Shown: positions 43,376 through 53,671 of the stretch, piece by piece
Layout of the letters: every line of letters begins with the position of its first letter
Numbering within the stretch: the first letter of the stretch is position 1
Assembly: GCA_030248195.1 (NCBI GenBank)
Contig: JASAND010011151.1
Coordinates: forward strand, 1-64,000
Reading direction: 5' to 3'
DNA length: 64,000 bases
Origin: Trissonchulus latispiculum
Taxonomy: Eukaryota; Nematoda; Enoplea; Enoplida; Ironidae
Program-made: the position numbers and the translations under genes
The notes under the pieces: generated by a model
What the model was told of the DNA's origin: nothing
Database searches by the model: none
The model's input: the letters and a program-made list of their open reading frames with translations, nothing else

Positions 43376-45231
43376 CACTGTCCGGTTTGCTAAATTGAAA
43401 ATGTTTCAAATTTCGTGATTTTTCAAAAACGATTTTTGAACTTAATTTTGCGATTTATTGAAACAAGTTTGTATTTTTAGAATCGCAAAAATTAGGAGAA
43501 TCTTTTAAACCGCTTTTTAGTTAAGTTTGAAGACTTTTAAATTCTCCTATTGTGTAGGGTGCAACTCTGAAAAATGTCAAATTTTGAAAAGTCGGGAAAG
43601 TCCGTTGGGGGACTTGTCCTACCCCCACCCCCACCCCCCCCCCCCCAGAAGTTTTGAGTTGGGGGACGGCTTAGAAACTGATACTGCGTTATTGGGGCAG
43701 CCCAATAACCTATTTTGCAGTAAATTTTAGGTCGATTTAAAGAAGGATCCTAAACCCCCCACCCCCCACCCCCAAGACGGGAGAAAAATTTTGAAAATTT
43801 TTGTAGTTAGGAAAATTTTTCGTGGGCTTTTCCACAACTTTTGTGCCGAATTTTCTCGATACTGAGAAACCTTGACACGAAGGAGAAGCAACAGAAGCTG
43901 AACTTGGAGCATAAATTGCAAAATTATTGCAAAAATTGCCAAGTTTTGGTAAATTTTTGTACCCCCCAAGGGCAAATTTTGTCAAAATTTGCTAATTTTC
44001 GCCTAAATAAAATTTGTGGGTACTCCCCAAGTGTTGTATAATTTTTGGGGTCCCGTAATTGCTAGAATTTCGCAATTTTAGGCACTTTTTGAGCAAAATT
44101 TTGACCCCCCCCAAACCCTCCAAAAGGTTAATTTTCGTCGAATTGTGGCAGATTTTTTTCTGAATATTTTTCTGGGAACCTCCCAAGCGTCGTATAATTT
44201 TTGGGGACCCATAATCGCCAAAATTTCGAAGTTTCGGAAATTTTAGGATAAAATTTCGAAACTCCCAATCGACAAAAAAATCGATTTTTGGACGATTTTT
44301 AGGCCGAATTGCTTCAAATAACGACCGTCCTAGACGCAAAGCGTCGTTCTAGGAGGATTTTCGACCGATTTTTGTGTCAAAAACGTAATTTCGATTTGAT
44401 TTTGTACTCCCCCCACCCCCCAAATCACCAATTTTTGGACATATTTTGTTGAAAAATTTTCATTATCAACGCAAATGTCCTCCATAACAATATTCCCAAC
44501 CCCCCCCTACTTGTGATTTAATCAGGAACGTTATTTTGTCTTTTGAAGCAATTTTGCCGACGAATTTTGCAATTTTTTTTGTATACGTATATAAGGCCGA
44601 TTGAGGTCAAATTTGTGTTATTTTCGACAAATTTTTGAGGTTTTTTTTGTATTTTTGGGTAGATTTGAGGCAAACTTCGGTTTTGTGCGCGCGTAAGCAT
44701 TAATATCGGAGCAGACGCATATTGTGTTGGTCTTGTTTTTCTGAAAAAAAAATGCATTTTTAGACGGATTTTTGACGAAATTTTGACATTTGGAAACATA
44801 CGTACTTTAGAAAACTGTTAGTTTTGGTCGATTTTAAGCAAACAGAGGGTCGCACATGCACTATATATGCTGCTTTCGTGTAATTATGCCCATTTTGGGA
44901 AAGAAATGTGCCTCCTCCCCAGTTGTTTTCGTCGACAATTTTCACTTTTTTCTGTTTTTGAGCAAATTTTGCTATTTTTTCGGCGCAATTCCATTTTTTC
45001 TTCTGAAACGAAGTATTTTTGTCAGTTTTGCGTTGGTATACGTACAATTCGTTGTTTTGAATACATTTTGACGTGTTTTTGTAGCCAAGTATACGTAATA
45101 CGTATATATCGACACATTTACGGTTTTTTTCGGCATGCCCCCCGAAGTTGCTTTTCTTTTTTTTAGATTTTTCTGTTATAATTGTTGACTCGGTTTTTCT
45201 TTTTCGATTTATTAGTCCATTATAGTTTGTA
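43376..45231 (+). other. Leader region of element B
   Basis: About 1.9 kb without a convincing plus-strand frame. It has C-runs (43612-43646, 43755-43782) and many TTTTTG words. The minus-strand frames seen here consist of low-complexity Asn/Lys/Phe sequence and are mirror images of this composition. Confidence 0.5.
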
Positions 45232-47004
45232 ATGCGCAATTATAGCCACATTTGCCGCAATAATTTGTCTACAAGACAGTTTCGTTCTTGTTTTTTCTGT
45301 CACAAAGTTGGCCATTTAATGGCTACGTGTCCCATACGTACGTATAGTTTTCGATCCCGATTTTCGTTTAATGCACATTCACGTGATGTTTCAAGCAGTT
45401 TACGCTATCCTAATTCTGCGTTTTCACGTAAAACTACGAATTTTTCATCTAATTTGTCGTTTTCACCGAGATACGTACGTAATCCCAGAAATGGTTTTTC
45501 TCCCCCAAGTTTGCTCAGTATATACGTTCCCCCACCCATCAGATGTTTTTCGTGGGGTTTTTTCTGTTTTCCAAACACGAATTCAGACCATTTGAGAAGT
45601 ATAAATTATGGAATTCGCTATAGTGACAATTTCGCCCCCCTTGCATATCCCCAATTTCAAACTGTTTCTGGTCGAAATTCAAGTTCTGCGCACAGAAACG
45701 AATCCAATGTTATTCCTAGTTGTGGCCTAGTAAACTACACCAGAAACAACCATTCTTTTCGTCCTAACCCTCAGACTTCTTTTTCTAGGTCGAAAAATCC
45801 ATCGAAAAACGGTCATTTTCGAACCTTTGATGTACGTCCAGATTTTTCGGGCGAAAAATTTTTTGCGAAGTGGCAGAACCAAACAAAGTTTATGACTAAG
45901 AGTAGCTCTATGAACTGCTACTATAACCGATATTCGTTTCCTAGATTTGTTTCTCCAAAATTTTTTACAGGCCAAAACGTTTTTCAATATGGCCATAGTG
46001 CTATTTGGCCCGAATCTCAAAATATTTCTGGTCGATTTGCAAAATTGGGCCCTCAGAGTCAAGTGAACAGTAGTTTTAGGCCAAGCACCATGCGCTGGAA
46101 CAGAATTTCACGTTTGTATTCCTCGAATTTTGCTTCTTGTGGTCGAAATTTTGGAAAATATACGTTTTTGACCCCCCAAAACAGGTCATACCTCCCCAAA
46201 CGTAAATCCACTTGTTTGAACGGGTTTTCTTCGAATAATTTTGATAAGTCCTACGGTATTTCGAAGCAGGCAGATAGTCTGGGCAGAAAATGCCAAGACC
46301 ATAATTTTTCGTGCTCAAGGTCCCAGGTTTCGACTATTTCAAATTCGACCTTATGTTCACTGGAGTCTGATTATTTGGACAAGAGCCATGAAGCGACTTC
46401 TTCAGGACACAATGGTCTCAATGATGGCATATCTCTTGCTGTGAAAGACTTGGAACACTATGACCCTTGCATGGACTTTATTGGAACAAGCATTGCCCCT
46501 TCCATTAATGATGAACCTTTGGATTCTGTACTAAGTTATCAGCAGCCTACAGTTGGAAAGGCTAAACAGAGTGGAAGTCTCAAAGCAAAGCAAGATTTGA
46601 AGACAAAGTGGATACGTGTCCCTGATCCTGATTTCCCTGGAAGACATTTAACTATGGAAGTATACGTATTACCTTCAAGTGAAGATTCTTTTGAACAGTT
46701 AGAGAATGGCAGAAGCAAAGTGAAATCTAACAAAGCTCTTGCGAATAGTGGCTCAATGAGTGATACTTCAGCTTTTATGGGAACTGTATTGACTATTGCC
46801 CCAAAGAATTATGATTATGGTTTGGGTTTATTGTTTGATGAAGAAAAGGGCAATTCAAGTGCTGAAGATGTGGAAAAAAGCACTTATGATAAGCTGAAGC
46901 AAAATACGTATATGGAAAATGGACTTGGTTTGGAAAAGTCCGATATGATTATTACTTCTCAGCCACGAGCTTTGTCATCGCCTTTCTCTACGGTCAGATC
47001 TTGA
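45232..47004 (+). CDS. Gag-like protein of element B with CCHC zinc knuckle
   Basis: 590 codons from ATG. A retroviral-type knuckle C-X2-C-X4-H-X4-C occupies residues 20-33 (CFFCHKVGHLMATC), at the N-terminal end rather than the usual C-terminal end, so the capsid part is either missing or replaced. The rest is Ser/Asn/Phe/Arg-rich with repeated SFR/FSR/SRNP words to about residue 370, then an acidic, more ordered tail containing KWIRVPDPDFPGRHLTMEVY. It would bind element RNA. No protease or RT follows. Sequence of similar style is found on the minus strand at 63560-64000. Confidence 0.75.
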   Translation: MRNYSHICRNNLSTRQFRSCFFCHKVGHLMATCPIRTYSFRSRFSFNAHSRDVSSSLRYPNSAFSRKTTNFSSNLSFSPRYVRNPRNGFSPPSLLSIYVPPPIRCFSWGFFCFPNTNSDHLRSINYGIRYSDNFAPLAYPQFQTVSGRNSSSAHRNESNVIPSCGLVNYTRNNHSFRPNPQTSFSRSKNPSKNGHFRTFDVRPDFSGEKFFAKWQNQTKFMTKSSSMNCYYNRYSFPRFVSPKFFTGQNVFQYGHSAIWPESQNISGRFAKLGPQSQVNSSFRPSTMRWNRISRLYSSNFASCGRNFGKYTFLTPQNRSYLPKRKSTCLNGFSSNNFDKSYGISKQADSLGRKCQDHNFSCSRSQVSTISNSTLCSLESDYLDKSHEATSSGHNGLNDGISLAVKDLEHYDPCMDFIGTSIAPSINDEPLDSVLSYQQPTVGKAKQSGSLKAKQDLKTKWIRVPDPDFPGRHLTMEVYVLPSSEDSFEQLENGRSKVKSNKALANSGSMSDTSAFMGTVLTIAPKNYDYGLGLLFDEEKGNSSAEDVEKSTYDKLKQNTYMENGLGLEKSDMIITSQPRALSSPFSTVRS

Positions 47005-49961
47005 CATTAGATATACGTATATAGCAGATGTACGTATAAAAGCCGTAATGAAAAGTGGTATTATTCTTTACGGTCATCGGGTTGTATATCGTTATTTTTT
47101 GCGTGCTAAGTGCAAGTTTTCCTTCACATAGTACGTAGCTACCCACAATGCTCCTAGTCGTATAAACATATGACTAGTGCTGTCGTCTGGTAGCGTGTAT
47201 CGCTTGTATTTTGTTTTTCATATTTTTTACTTTTCGCACTACTTTTGGTCTAATTCTACTAATTGTTCATCTGAATTACTTGAAAGCTAATCTTTGTGGA
47301 ATTTTTTTTACTAAAGCAGTTGTTTTGCTAGTTTACTACTTTGAAGTATTGGAAGTCATTTAAAAGCAAGCAATTTATTAATTTGTTGTTGTTGTTGTGT
47401 TGAAGAAGAAGAAGTAATCTTCAGAGGCTAAATATCTACATGTAATCTTAAAACGCCTCATTATTTTGTTTCGAAGACGAATTTACTGGTATTCAGTTGG
47501 AATTAGCTTGCTATAGTCAATTTGTGAGTATTTTTGATAGTACGGATAGTGCATAGTCACTTTTACATACGGTTTGTTATTAGTCAAGTTTAGTATTTTG
47601 TGCGCATGGATTGCGAGAAGTCACTTTTGTACTGTTAGTCAGTTTTGGTTTTGTTTTTCTTTATTAATCATGATTAATCAGAGTTACAGTTTTTCGATTC
47701 TTTATTAATTTGGCATTTATTATTCTACTTCATTGTTTTTGTATTTTGCATTTTGTATCTGTTATCAGTAATAATATGCATATACAGCAAAAAGCCCATA
47801 AAAAGAATGATGCTGTAAATAGAGACGCAGAGAAAATTCAGGCATCTCAAAAGAGGCAAAACGAGTCCTATATATATTAAAAGGACCAATAAAAATAAGA
47901 TGCCAGCGTCTATAAATATGTGTGTTTAGTAGCTAGGTTTTTGTTTTTGTTTTTGTTGTTTTGTATTTTGTTACGTAAACCAGCAAGCTAATTCTTTACT
48001 TCTTTATTTCTGTAATTCTGTAACTTCGTATTTTGTATTCTGTATTTTGACTTCTTTCGAACTTTTTGAACTTTGAATTTCTCGTTAATTCTAAAAATTT
48101 GTTATAAAGCTTCTTTATTCTAAATTCTGTTATGTTTCTCTTTGTATTTTCACTGTATTCTATATATTTGCTTTGTAATTTTGGCAGTAGATTAGAGCAG
48201 TATACTTATTCTCTCTTTTTATTTTAACACCTAACTCAGCTCAAGCCATTTCGGTGTAAAGTAGCTCTTATCTTTTGTAAACCATCTTTTCTTTTCTATC
48301 TTGAATTTAGTTTTTAAAATCTCGGACAAAAAGGGTACTCAAGATGTATTTATGTGTTTGGTGTAATTAAGTAGTTTTTTCTTTTTGAGTGAAGCTTTAG
48401 TCAATTGTAAAAACGTGATCTTGTAAAACCTTAGAAAATTCTTTTCTTTTCTCTTTTCTATCTCTATCTTTTCTCTTTTCTATTAGATCTTTATTTACAA
48501 AACTTTGAATCTCTTAGGTTGACTACGAGTAGTTTTATGGTGGTGAATGCTTTATCTATTTTCAGCTATGCAGCTATATTCCATCTCGAATGCATTCCAC
48601 CCAACGGTGCTTCATGCTCAATCTCAAGGCCTTACATCAGCCGACATCTTTGAGAATTATTTAACTGCCATAATATTTTTGTTCTTTTTGATTTGTGTCT
48701 TTAAATTTTGTGCTTTATTTTTGTCTGTAGTTTGTTAGTACGTAGTTAGTTAGATATTTTCTCTATTTCTGTCTATCTTTCTTTGTGTGTTGAGCTTTGA
48801 TTTTGTATAGTATTTGGATTATTTTTGGCTTTGTCAGGATAGGATATGTGTTGTTTTTTTGTGTTTTTACTCGATGGTACTCGTATTTTTTGCCAGGGGA
48901 TGAAGCTGTAATTTGAAATTAGTTATAGTGGTTTTTGTGGTTTAGTTGTGTGAGTTTAGGTTACTTTGAAATTTGCTATCTTTCGGACAAATTAAATTCT
49001 TGAACTTTTCTTATTTTGGATCTTTAAGTTAGGTTTATTTAGGGTTTATTTAGGTTTGTTTGTTGTGTTGAAATTTGTTTTCTCTAAACTACCATTTCGG
49101 TAATGCAATTCATTGATGCTAAGGGCATTTATGCCAAGGTCCAAGAGTTGAGTTAGAATGGATTGTACTGATACGGTAGTTTCTGTTCTGCTTATTACCT
49201 TTATCTGTTGAATCTGTGAATCTGTAGTTTATCTGTATTGTTTCTTTTTCTTTGTATTGTACAGTAATTGAATTTTGTATTGTTAGCGTAAGCTATATTT
49301 ATCTATAAAATGTACAGTTTGATGCCATGTAATAAGATTCATTATCAACCTATTTGTTTGTCAGTATTATGTCGTATTTAGCTTTCTTTTTCACTGTTGT
49401 AAAGGTAAGATGTATTGAATCTGTTGTAAAGGTAACTTGTGTTTTTGACTGTGTATAGGATAATTGTCGTATATTAATCTTGTAAAGCAGTGAATTTTTG
49501 TATTGTGCGCGCTATATAAGTACTTGTAAGTGTGATTGATTTGTGTGTATTGTGGTTTTGTGTGTTTGTGTGGATTTATTTAATAGTGGCTTTAGGGTAC
49601 TTGTTTTTCTATTGTGGGATCTTTCTTCTTCTTAGTGAACTTACGTTTCTTTTTGTTTTTCTAAATTGGATTACAGTTAGTCTAATATTGTTATCAAGTT
49701 TACGTTCAATGTGAAACATCTACCCCTACGTTTCGAGGTTACTTGTATTTTGACTACCAATAGCTACCAAATCTTTCTTTCTTTGAAGTTCTTTCTTTCA
49801 CTCTTATGTGGGCATCTGAATGGCGCACAGCACGGTGTTGCACGGTTTAGGTCCGCTCATACGGAGTTGGAAATGGGACTTTACTTACTTTTTATTCTTT
49901 ACTCGAATTACGGTAGCACTCTCGTTATCTTGGAATTTTATCAGGCGCTAAAATCATTTCC
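47005..49961 (+). other. 3' non-coding region of element B
   Basis: Three kilobases rich in TTTG and TTTC words with no frame above about 85 codons. Probably the space where an autonomous relative has pol, or simply filler. Confidence 0.6.
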
Positions 49962-49971
49962 AGGGGGATGA
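49962..49971 (+). other. Polypurine tract of element B
   Basis: AGGGGGATGA directly before the 3' LTR. Confidence 0.75.
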
Positions 49972-50366
49972 TGTTAAAAACCTACTTTACTGACTGTTAA
50001 TCCACCCTAAATTACCTTATTAATCTTTCATGAATGATCAACGTAATCGGTATAAACAGCAACCATCTAGCTTATATAAGGTAGCTTAATTGCTTATGTA
50101 ATCAGTTGTAGTGTAATCGTCGTTGTGACCAGTCGGCCTGTTGAGCCATCCTTTGTATTACTGCCATATTTCTTATTTGCCATTAAAGAGTCCGTAAGTT
50201 CTTAATAAATTATGATGGTTATTTATCTTTATTAGGGCATCTTTAGTTAGGGATACTTAATTTCTTTGAAGCGAGTTGCACTCTAGGTGGGACCTGAGTA
50301 GAACCTGCTATCGTTTCGCCATCTAAGTACCGGTTTGGTTGCCGGACAGTAAACCGGTAGTTAACA
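49972..50366 (+). repeat. 3' LTR of element B
   Basis: 395 bases, near-identical to 42961-43355. Confidence 0.95.
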
Positions 50367-50896
50367 GAATTATCAGAAAGATAGGAGCGACGAACTCTGT
50401 CCGGAGGGTACTGCAAAAGAGTCTCCTGAAACCACTTGAAAGGCCGATCCAATCTCGTGCCAGGAGACGGCGGCTTCGCCGGATATGAGGAGATACCCTT
50501 TTGAGGATCACCCTTAGTATTCCAAATATGCGGGCCTTTCCGATGACATGGACCCCGCTGACGAAGACCAGAAGACAAGGACCGCTCCGCAATGTAGTCA
50601 GCAAGATGATTCAAATCAACGATGGAATTTCTAGCATCGATGCCCAAGGTCGTGTTCAGAGTCCGGACCGTATCAACAGCACCTATAGCAAAAATTGGAA
50701 AAGGCGTGTTGTACAGGATAGGCTGCATGCCGTATCTGATGAGGGACCAAGAAGGGACATCCATATAAATTCGAGGAATCAGAAACATAAAAACCTTGAA
50801 ATTTGGATCGTGCGTACATTGGCTAGGAGCATAGAAACAAAGTGGATCAATTTCAGTAGAAAATTTGAGCGGATGGGCCGGGACTGCAATCAACAA
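50367..50896 (-). CDS. Large protein of element A, proximal part (split by B)
   Basis: Minus-strand frame with ordered-looking sequence (KVFMFLIPRIYMDVPSWSLI; NLNHLADYIAERSLSS-like stretch; RPFKWFQETLLQYPPDRVRR) running straight into the LTR of element B. Excising B plus one GAAT connects it in frame with 41387-42960. It overlaps the upstream gene (50853-51572) by 44 bases in the +1 frame, so either a frameshift product or an indel. Confidence 0.65.
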
Positions 50897-51572
50897 GATG
50901 GAGAGGGCTTTTTCCAGTAGACGAGTCTGGGAATGAACCTTGATGTTTCACGTAGGAGAGAGTCAGAAAACGAGCACTATCTGCCATTTTATAGATGTCC
51001 TGAACCTTGGCGTAGAGCTGCTGGAGCCTAGAAATTATCGTGATAGTGTCACGAGAATCTCGAGGTTTTAAACTACTCGGCTCCCTTGCCCATTTCTGCA
51101 CAGCGGCCTCCCAATTTTTGAGTTCCTGGGATTCAATGAAAGCCGGGATTGTCACAGGGTGAATTTCCCTATGCCTCAAATTTTCATCCAAATCATCTCT
51201 GGTGAGGGGAGAATTCGTGTTGGTCTTGGGCTCCTTTGAGGACCTCGCTGCTGCCTCTGCTGCACGACCCAGAACAGAATTACCCGCTGAACCTGACGAA
51301 GAACCGTTGCCCGCACAACGGCGCAGACGCGGGGTCTTCGACAGGTTAGGGGGAAACGCCTGCGTCAGATTGAGGGTAGCGTCACTGGCGGCTCGACCCC
51401 ACGTAGAGCACCCCGGAGAAGACGACGTCGAAGCCTTAGCCCTCTCTAGTTCGGCTTCGAGATAAATTTGGACTGTGGAGGGCTGATCGTCCTCCTCCTG
51501 AGCAGATTCCGCCTGCTGAGCACAACCTCCAGGAGCATCCGGCTCCTCTGCCTGATCCGAGTCACGTTGCAT
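50853..51572 (-). CDS. Unrecognised protein of LTR element A
   Basis: 239 codons from ATG: an acidic Gln/Glu head (EEPDAPGGCAQQAESAQEED), Ala/Ser-rich middle, then a helical part (IPAFIESQELKNWEAAVQKW; IISRLQQLYAKVQDIYKM) that could be a gag-type capsid segment. No motif recognised. Confidence 0.55.
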   Translation of the reverse strand: MQRDSDQAEEPDAPGGCAQQAESAQEEDDQPSTVQIYLEAELERAKASTSSSPGCSTWGRAASDATLNLTQAFPPNLSKTPRLRRCAGNGSSSGSAGNSVLGRAAEAAARSSKEPKTNTNSPLTRDDLDENLRHREIHPVTIPAFIESQELKNWEAAVQKWAREPSSLKPRDSRDTITIISRLQQLYAKVQDIYKMADSARFLTLSYVKHQGSFPDSSTGKSPLHLVDCSPGPSAQIFY

Positions 51573-51885
51573 TACACAAATTTTCAGAAAATTTTAAAGT
51601 AGAAACAAAGTTATCAAAATTTGCACTACGAAAAGAAAATAAAACTACACATATACCCACAGTACAACAAAACTAAATTATAACACGAAAACAAATACCA
51701 CAGTTTTCACAGGTGAAATGACATAGGCCCGTAGGAACACAACCAATTTTTACCTAAACACAAAACAATAATGCATTAGTAACGTGTAAACATGCATAAA
51801 ACAAAGTTAGCCAAATTTTATAAAAGCAAATAAAAATTCGTTTTAAAGGCAAAGTTTGGGCGTCCAGTGTTCCTCCAATACTGGC

Positions 51886-52533
51886 TCACCAGGACCGAGG
51901 GCGCAAGCACTGATTAGAAATGTCCCACCACCAATAAGAGGTGTCCGATCCAAAAGCTGGATGGAGTGGACGAGGGTTTCCCGGTATTCCAAACCTAGTG
52001 TTAGTGGTAACACCCGAACCATGGTACATCATGGTGAATTCCCCGCGGTGAAAGACACGCGGAGCCCGTTGACCACAGGTTGGGCAATTATCGATTCTGG
52101 CAAATTCCGGCGAAATAGGCCCAGAAATGTACCCCTGCGGGGTTTGATGCAAGGCGATAATATTTGGGACCCCCGGAGGTGGCCGTGTAGGCGGCGGTCG
52201 TGGCATCACGGGACGAGGCACCAGATAAGGATGCACGCGCCCAACAGATATTGGGTGCCTAACCACAATATGGACCGGAGTCCCTTGGGGAGGCGCCCCC
52301 GGACGGACCACACGCAGAGAAAAGGGTGGCGAAAGATTTGGCATGAAATGTCTTGGTGGGGTAAAATCCCCAATTGGTTGTCTCGGTCGAATCGGAATGG
52401 GGTAAGAATGTTCCTGGAGAAAATTGGGGCGAACATGTGGTGCCCTCTGAAGAATAGGCAAATTTGGCAATGATGAAGACGCCGAAATTGTGGTGGTGAT
52501 TCCTGGGTGGGGTCGGGGGTCGAACAGCACCAC
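51886..52533 (-). CDS. Pro-rich protein of element A with CxxC
   Basis: 215 codons, Pro/Arg/His-rich, with one CPTCG motif near residue 150. It is in the same frame as the first gene (52702-53049) but separated by a repeat tract with stops, so the two may be halves of one gag-like gene broken by repeat expansion. Confidence 0.5.
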   Translation of the reverse strand: MVLFDPRPHPGITTTISASSSLPNLPILQRAPHVRPNFLQEHSYPIPIRPRQPIGDFTPPRHFMPNLSPPFSLRVVRPGAPPQGTPVHIVVRHPISVGRVHPYLVPRPVMPRPPPTRPPPGVPNIIALHQTPQGYISGPISPEFARIDNCPTCGQRAPRVFHRGEFTMMYHGSGVTTNTRFGIPGNPRPLHPAFGSDTSYWWWDISNQCLRPRSW

Positions 52534-52549
52534 GAAAAATTGGGGGGTG

Positions 52550-52740
52550 GGAGGGTTTCAAATTTTGGGGGTGGGGGGGGTTCAAAATTTTGTAGGTGTA
52601 GGTTATCAGAATTTTGGGGGTGGGGAGATTCAGAATTTTGTAGGTGTGGAATTTCAGAATTTTGGGGGTGGGGGGATCCAGAATTTTGTAGGTGTGGAAT
52701 TTCAGAATTTGGGGGTGGGGAGATCCAGAAAAGTGAACTC
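52550..52740. repeat. Minisatellite inside element A, 48-base unit of two 24-base halves
   Basis: Alternating half-units CAGAATTTTGGGGGTGGGG and CAGAATTTTGTAGGTGTGG with small changes, about four double units. In one frame it encodes a PHPQILKFHTYKILD-like peptide repeat. Confidence 0.8.
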
Positions 52741-53049
52741 CCGAACGTCGCGGCACAACTGGTGAAGAAACCACAACTTGTGGGGGTGGGGGAGGGGGTG
52801 GATTTGAACTATAAGGGGAGTCGGATTTTGTAAATTTTGGGGGGAGGCAATCCCCCCGTTCCCCCCATGCTGTCGCCCCCCCAAGTTTGCAGGAGACTTT
52901 TGAAAAAAATGGCGGTTCAAAAAACTATCCGTAACTTCCGGCGCCTGCGCATTTGGGGGTGACTCTGAAAAAAGACGAACTGTTTCGTCACGAAGTCTTT
53001 TTAAATAGCGAGTAAGCGGGCGAGACGAGTCTGTTGACGAATTTGACAT
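52702..53049 (-). CDS. First gene of LTR element A
   Basis: 115 codons; the ATG at 53049 stands ten bases after the primer-binding site. Sequence MSNSSTDSSRPLTRYLKRL, then a Gly/His/Pro-rich region entering the minisatellite, where it stops. Position suggests the start of gag. Confidence 0.55.
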   Translation of the reverse strand: MSNSSTDSSRPLTRYLKRLRDETVRLFSESPPNAQAPEVTDSFLNRHFFQKSPANLGGRQHGGNGGIASPQNLQNPTPLIVQIHPLPHPHKLWFLHQLCRDVREFTFLDLPTPKF

Positions 53050-53058
53050 GCTACTCTC

Positions 53059-53076
53059 CTGAAGGAACGGTCGCCA
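53059..53076 (-). other. Primer-binding site of element A
   Basis: On the minus strand TGGCGACCGTTCCTTCAG begins two bases inside the right LTR border. Confidence 0.82.
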
Positions 53077-53078
53077 GT

Positions 53079-53671
53079 TGTAAAGATATTTGTTTGCCTC
53101 AGTAAAAGAGTCAATTTAAATTAAAGGAAGAGTTGCTAAGTTCGTGAGTGTGCGCATGTCAAACCTCGTCCCTAACTCGCTTACTCCCTAAACAACTACA
53201 GCAGGCGCCGGCAGTCCAAATTCGGTACCGTGAGTTTACTGGTTTTTAAGACAAAGTTATAAATTTGACAAAAAGACAAAATAATATTTAGTTCCAAGAA
53301 ATGCAAGAACATACAGCTCACAAAACTCAAAAGAAATAGAAAATTTCACGAAATTATACACGAATACCACAAAATAATCAACTAACCCAAAATGGGGGAA
53401 GGAACAGAATTTCCCAACCAAAGAGAGCAAAAACTAACCCGAAGTTAACCCAACAGTGGGAGACGGCAATTACACCACCCGACCGACCGCTAGAGAAAAA
53501 TTCCCAAGACTGAGTGCGCAAGCGCTCAATTTCAATGGCGGACTAGAATTAGCTAAGGAACCGAGGTTCCTACACAGAAGTACAATTTTTCATTTATCGT
53601 TCGTAAAGATAACACTACGTTTTGGATAATTTTAAGTAAAAATCAAGAATAGTATCCGAAAATAGTTCACA
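53079..53671 (-). repeat. LTR of element A (5' LTR of the minus-strand element)
   Basis: 593 bases, near-identical to 36432-37024. Confidence 0.95.

Larger units (their letters stand above)
42961..50366 (+). mobile_element. LTR element B, non-autonomous gag-only, inside element A
   Basis: 395-base LTRs (42961-43355 and 49972-50366) with TG...CA ends and three visible differences. GAAT flanks both sides (42957-42960, 50367-50370). A primer-binding site follows the left LTR and a polypurine tract precedes the right LTR, so it is on the plus strand. The only substantial frame encodes a gag-like protein with a zinc knuckle. The rest (43376-45231 and 47005-49961) is non-coding, T-rich to the right. 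Its insertion splits the coding frame of element A. Confidence 0.93.
36432..53671 (-). mobile_element. LTR element A, non-autonomous, carries a NADAR gene
   Basis: 593-base LTRs (36432-37024 and 53079-53671) begin TG and end CA, differ at four positions I could see, and are flanked by ACGT (36428-36431, 53672-53675). Minus orientation is fixed by a primer-binding site next to the right LTR and a polypurine tract next to the left LTR. The interior (9.8 kb without element B) has a chain of minus-strand frames ending in a NADAR protein. I see no RT, RNase H, integrase or protease motifs, so it must borrow enzymes. It sits in LINE-2 ORF1. Confidence 0.92.

Noticed and set aside
43737..45239. Minus-strand frames of 80-160 codons in the leader of element B
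   Set aside because: Asn/Lys/Phe low-complexity products with no motif, on the opposite strand of an element whose signals and gene are on the plus strand; they reflect base composition.
36432..53671. The 593-base and 395-base direct repeats as segmental duplications or assembly errors
   Set aside because: TG...CA ends, target duplications, primer sites and polypurine tracts identify them as LTRs.
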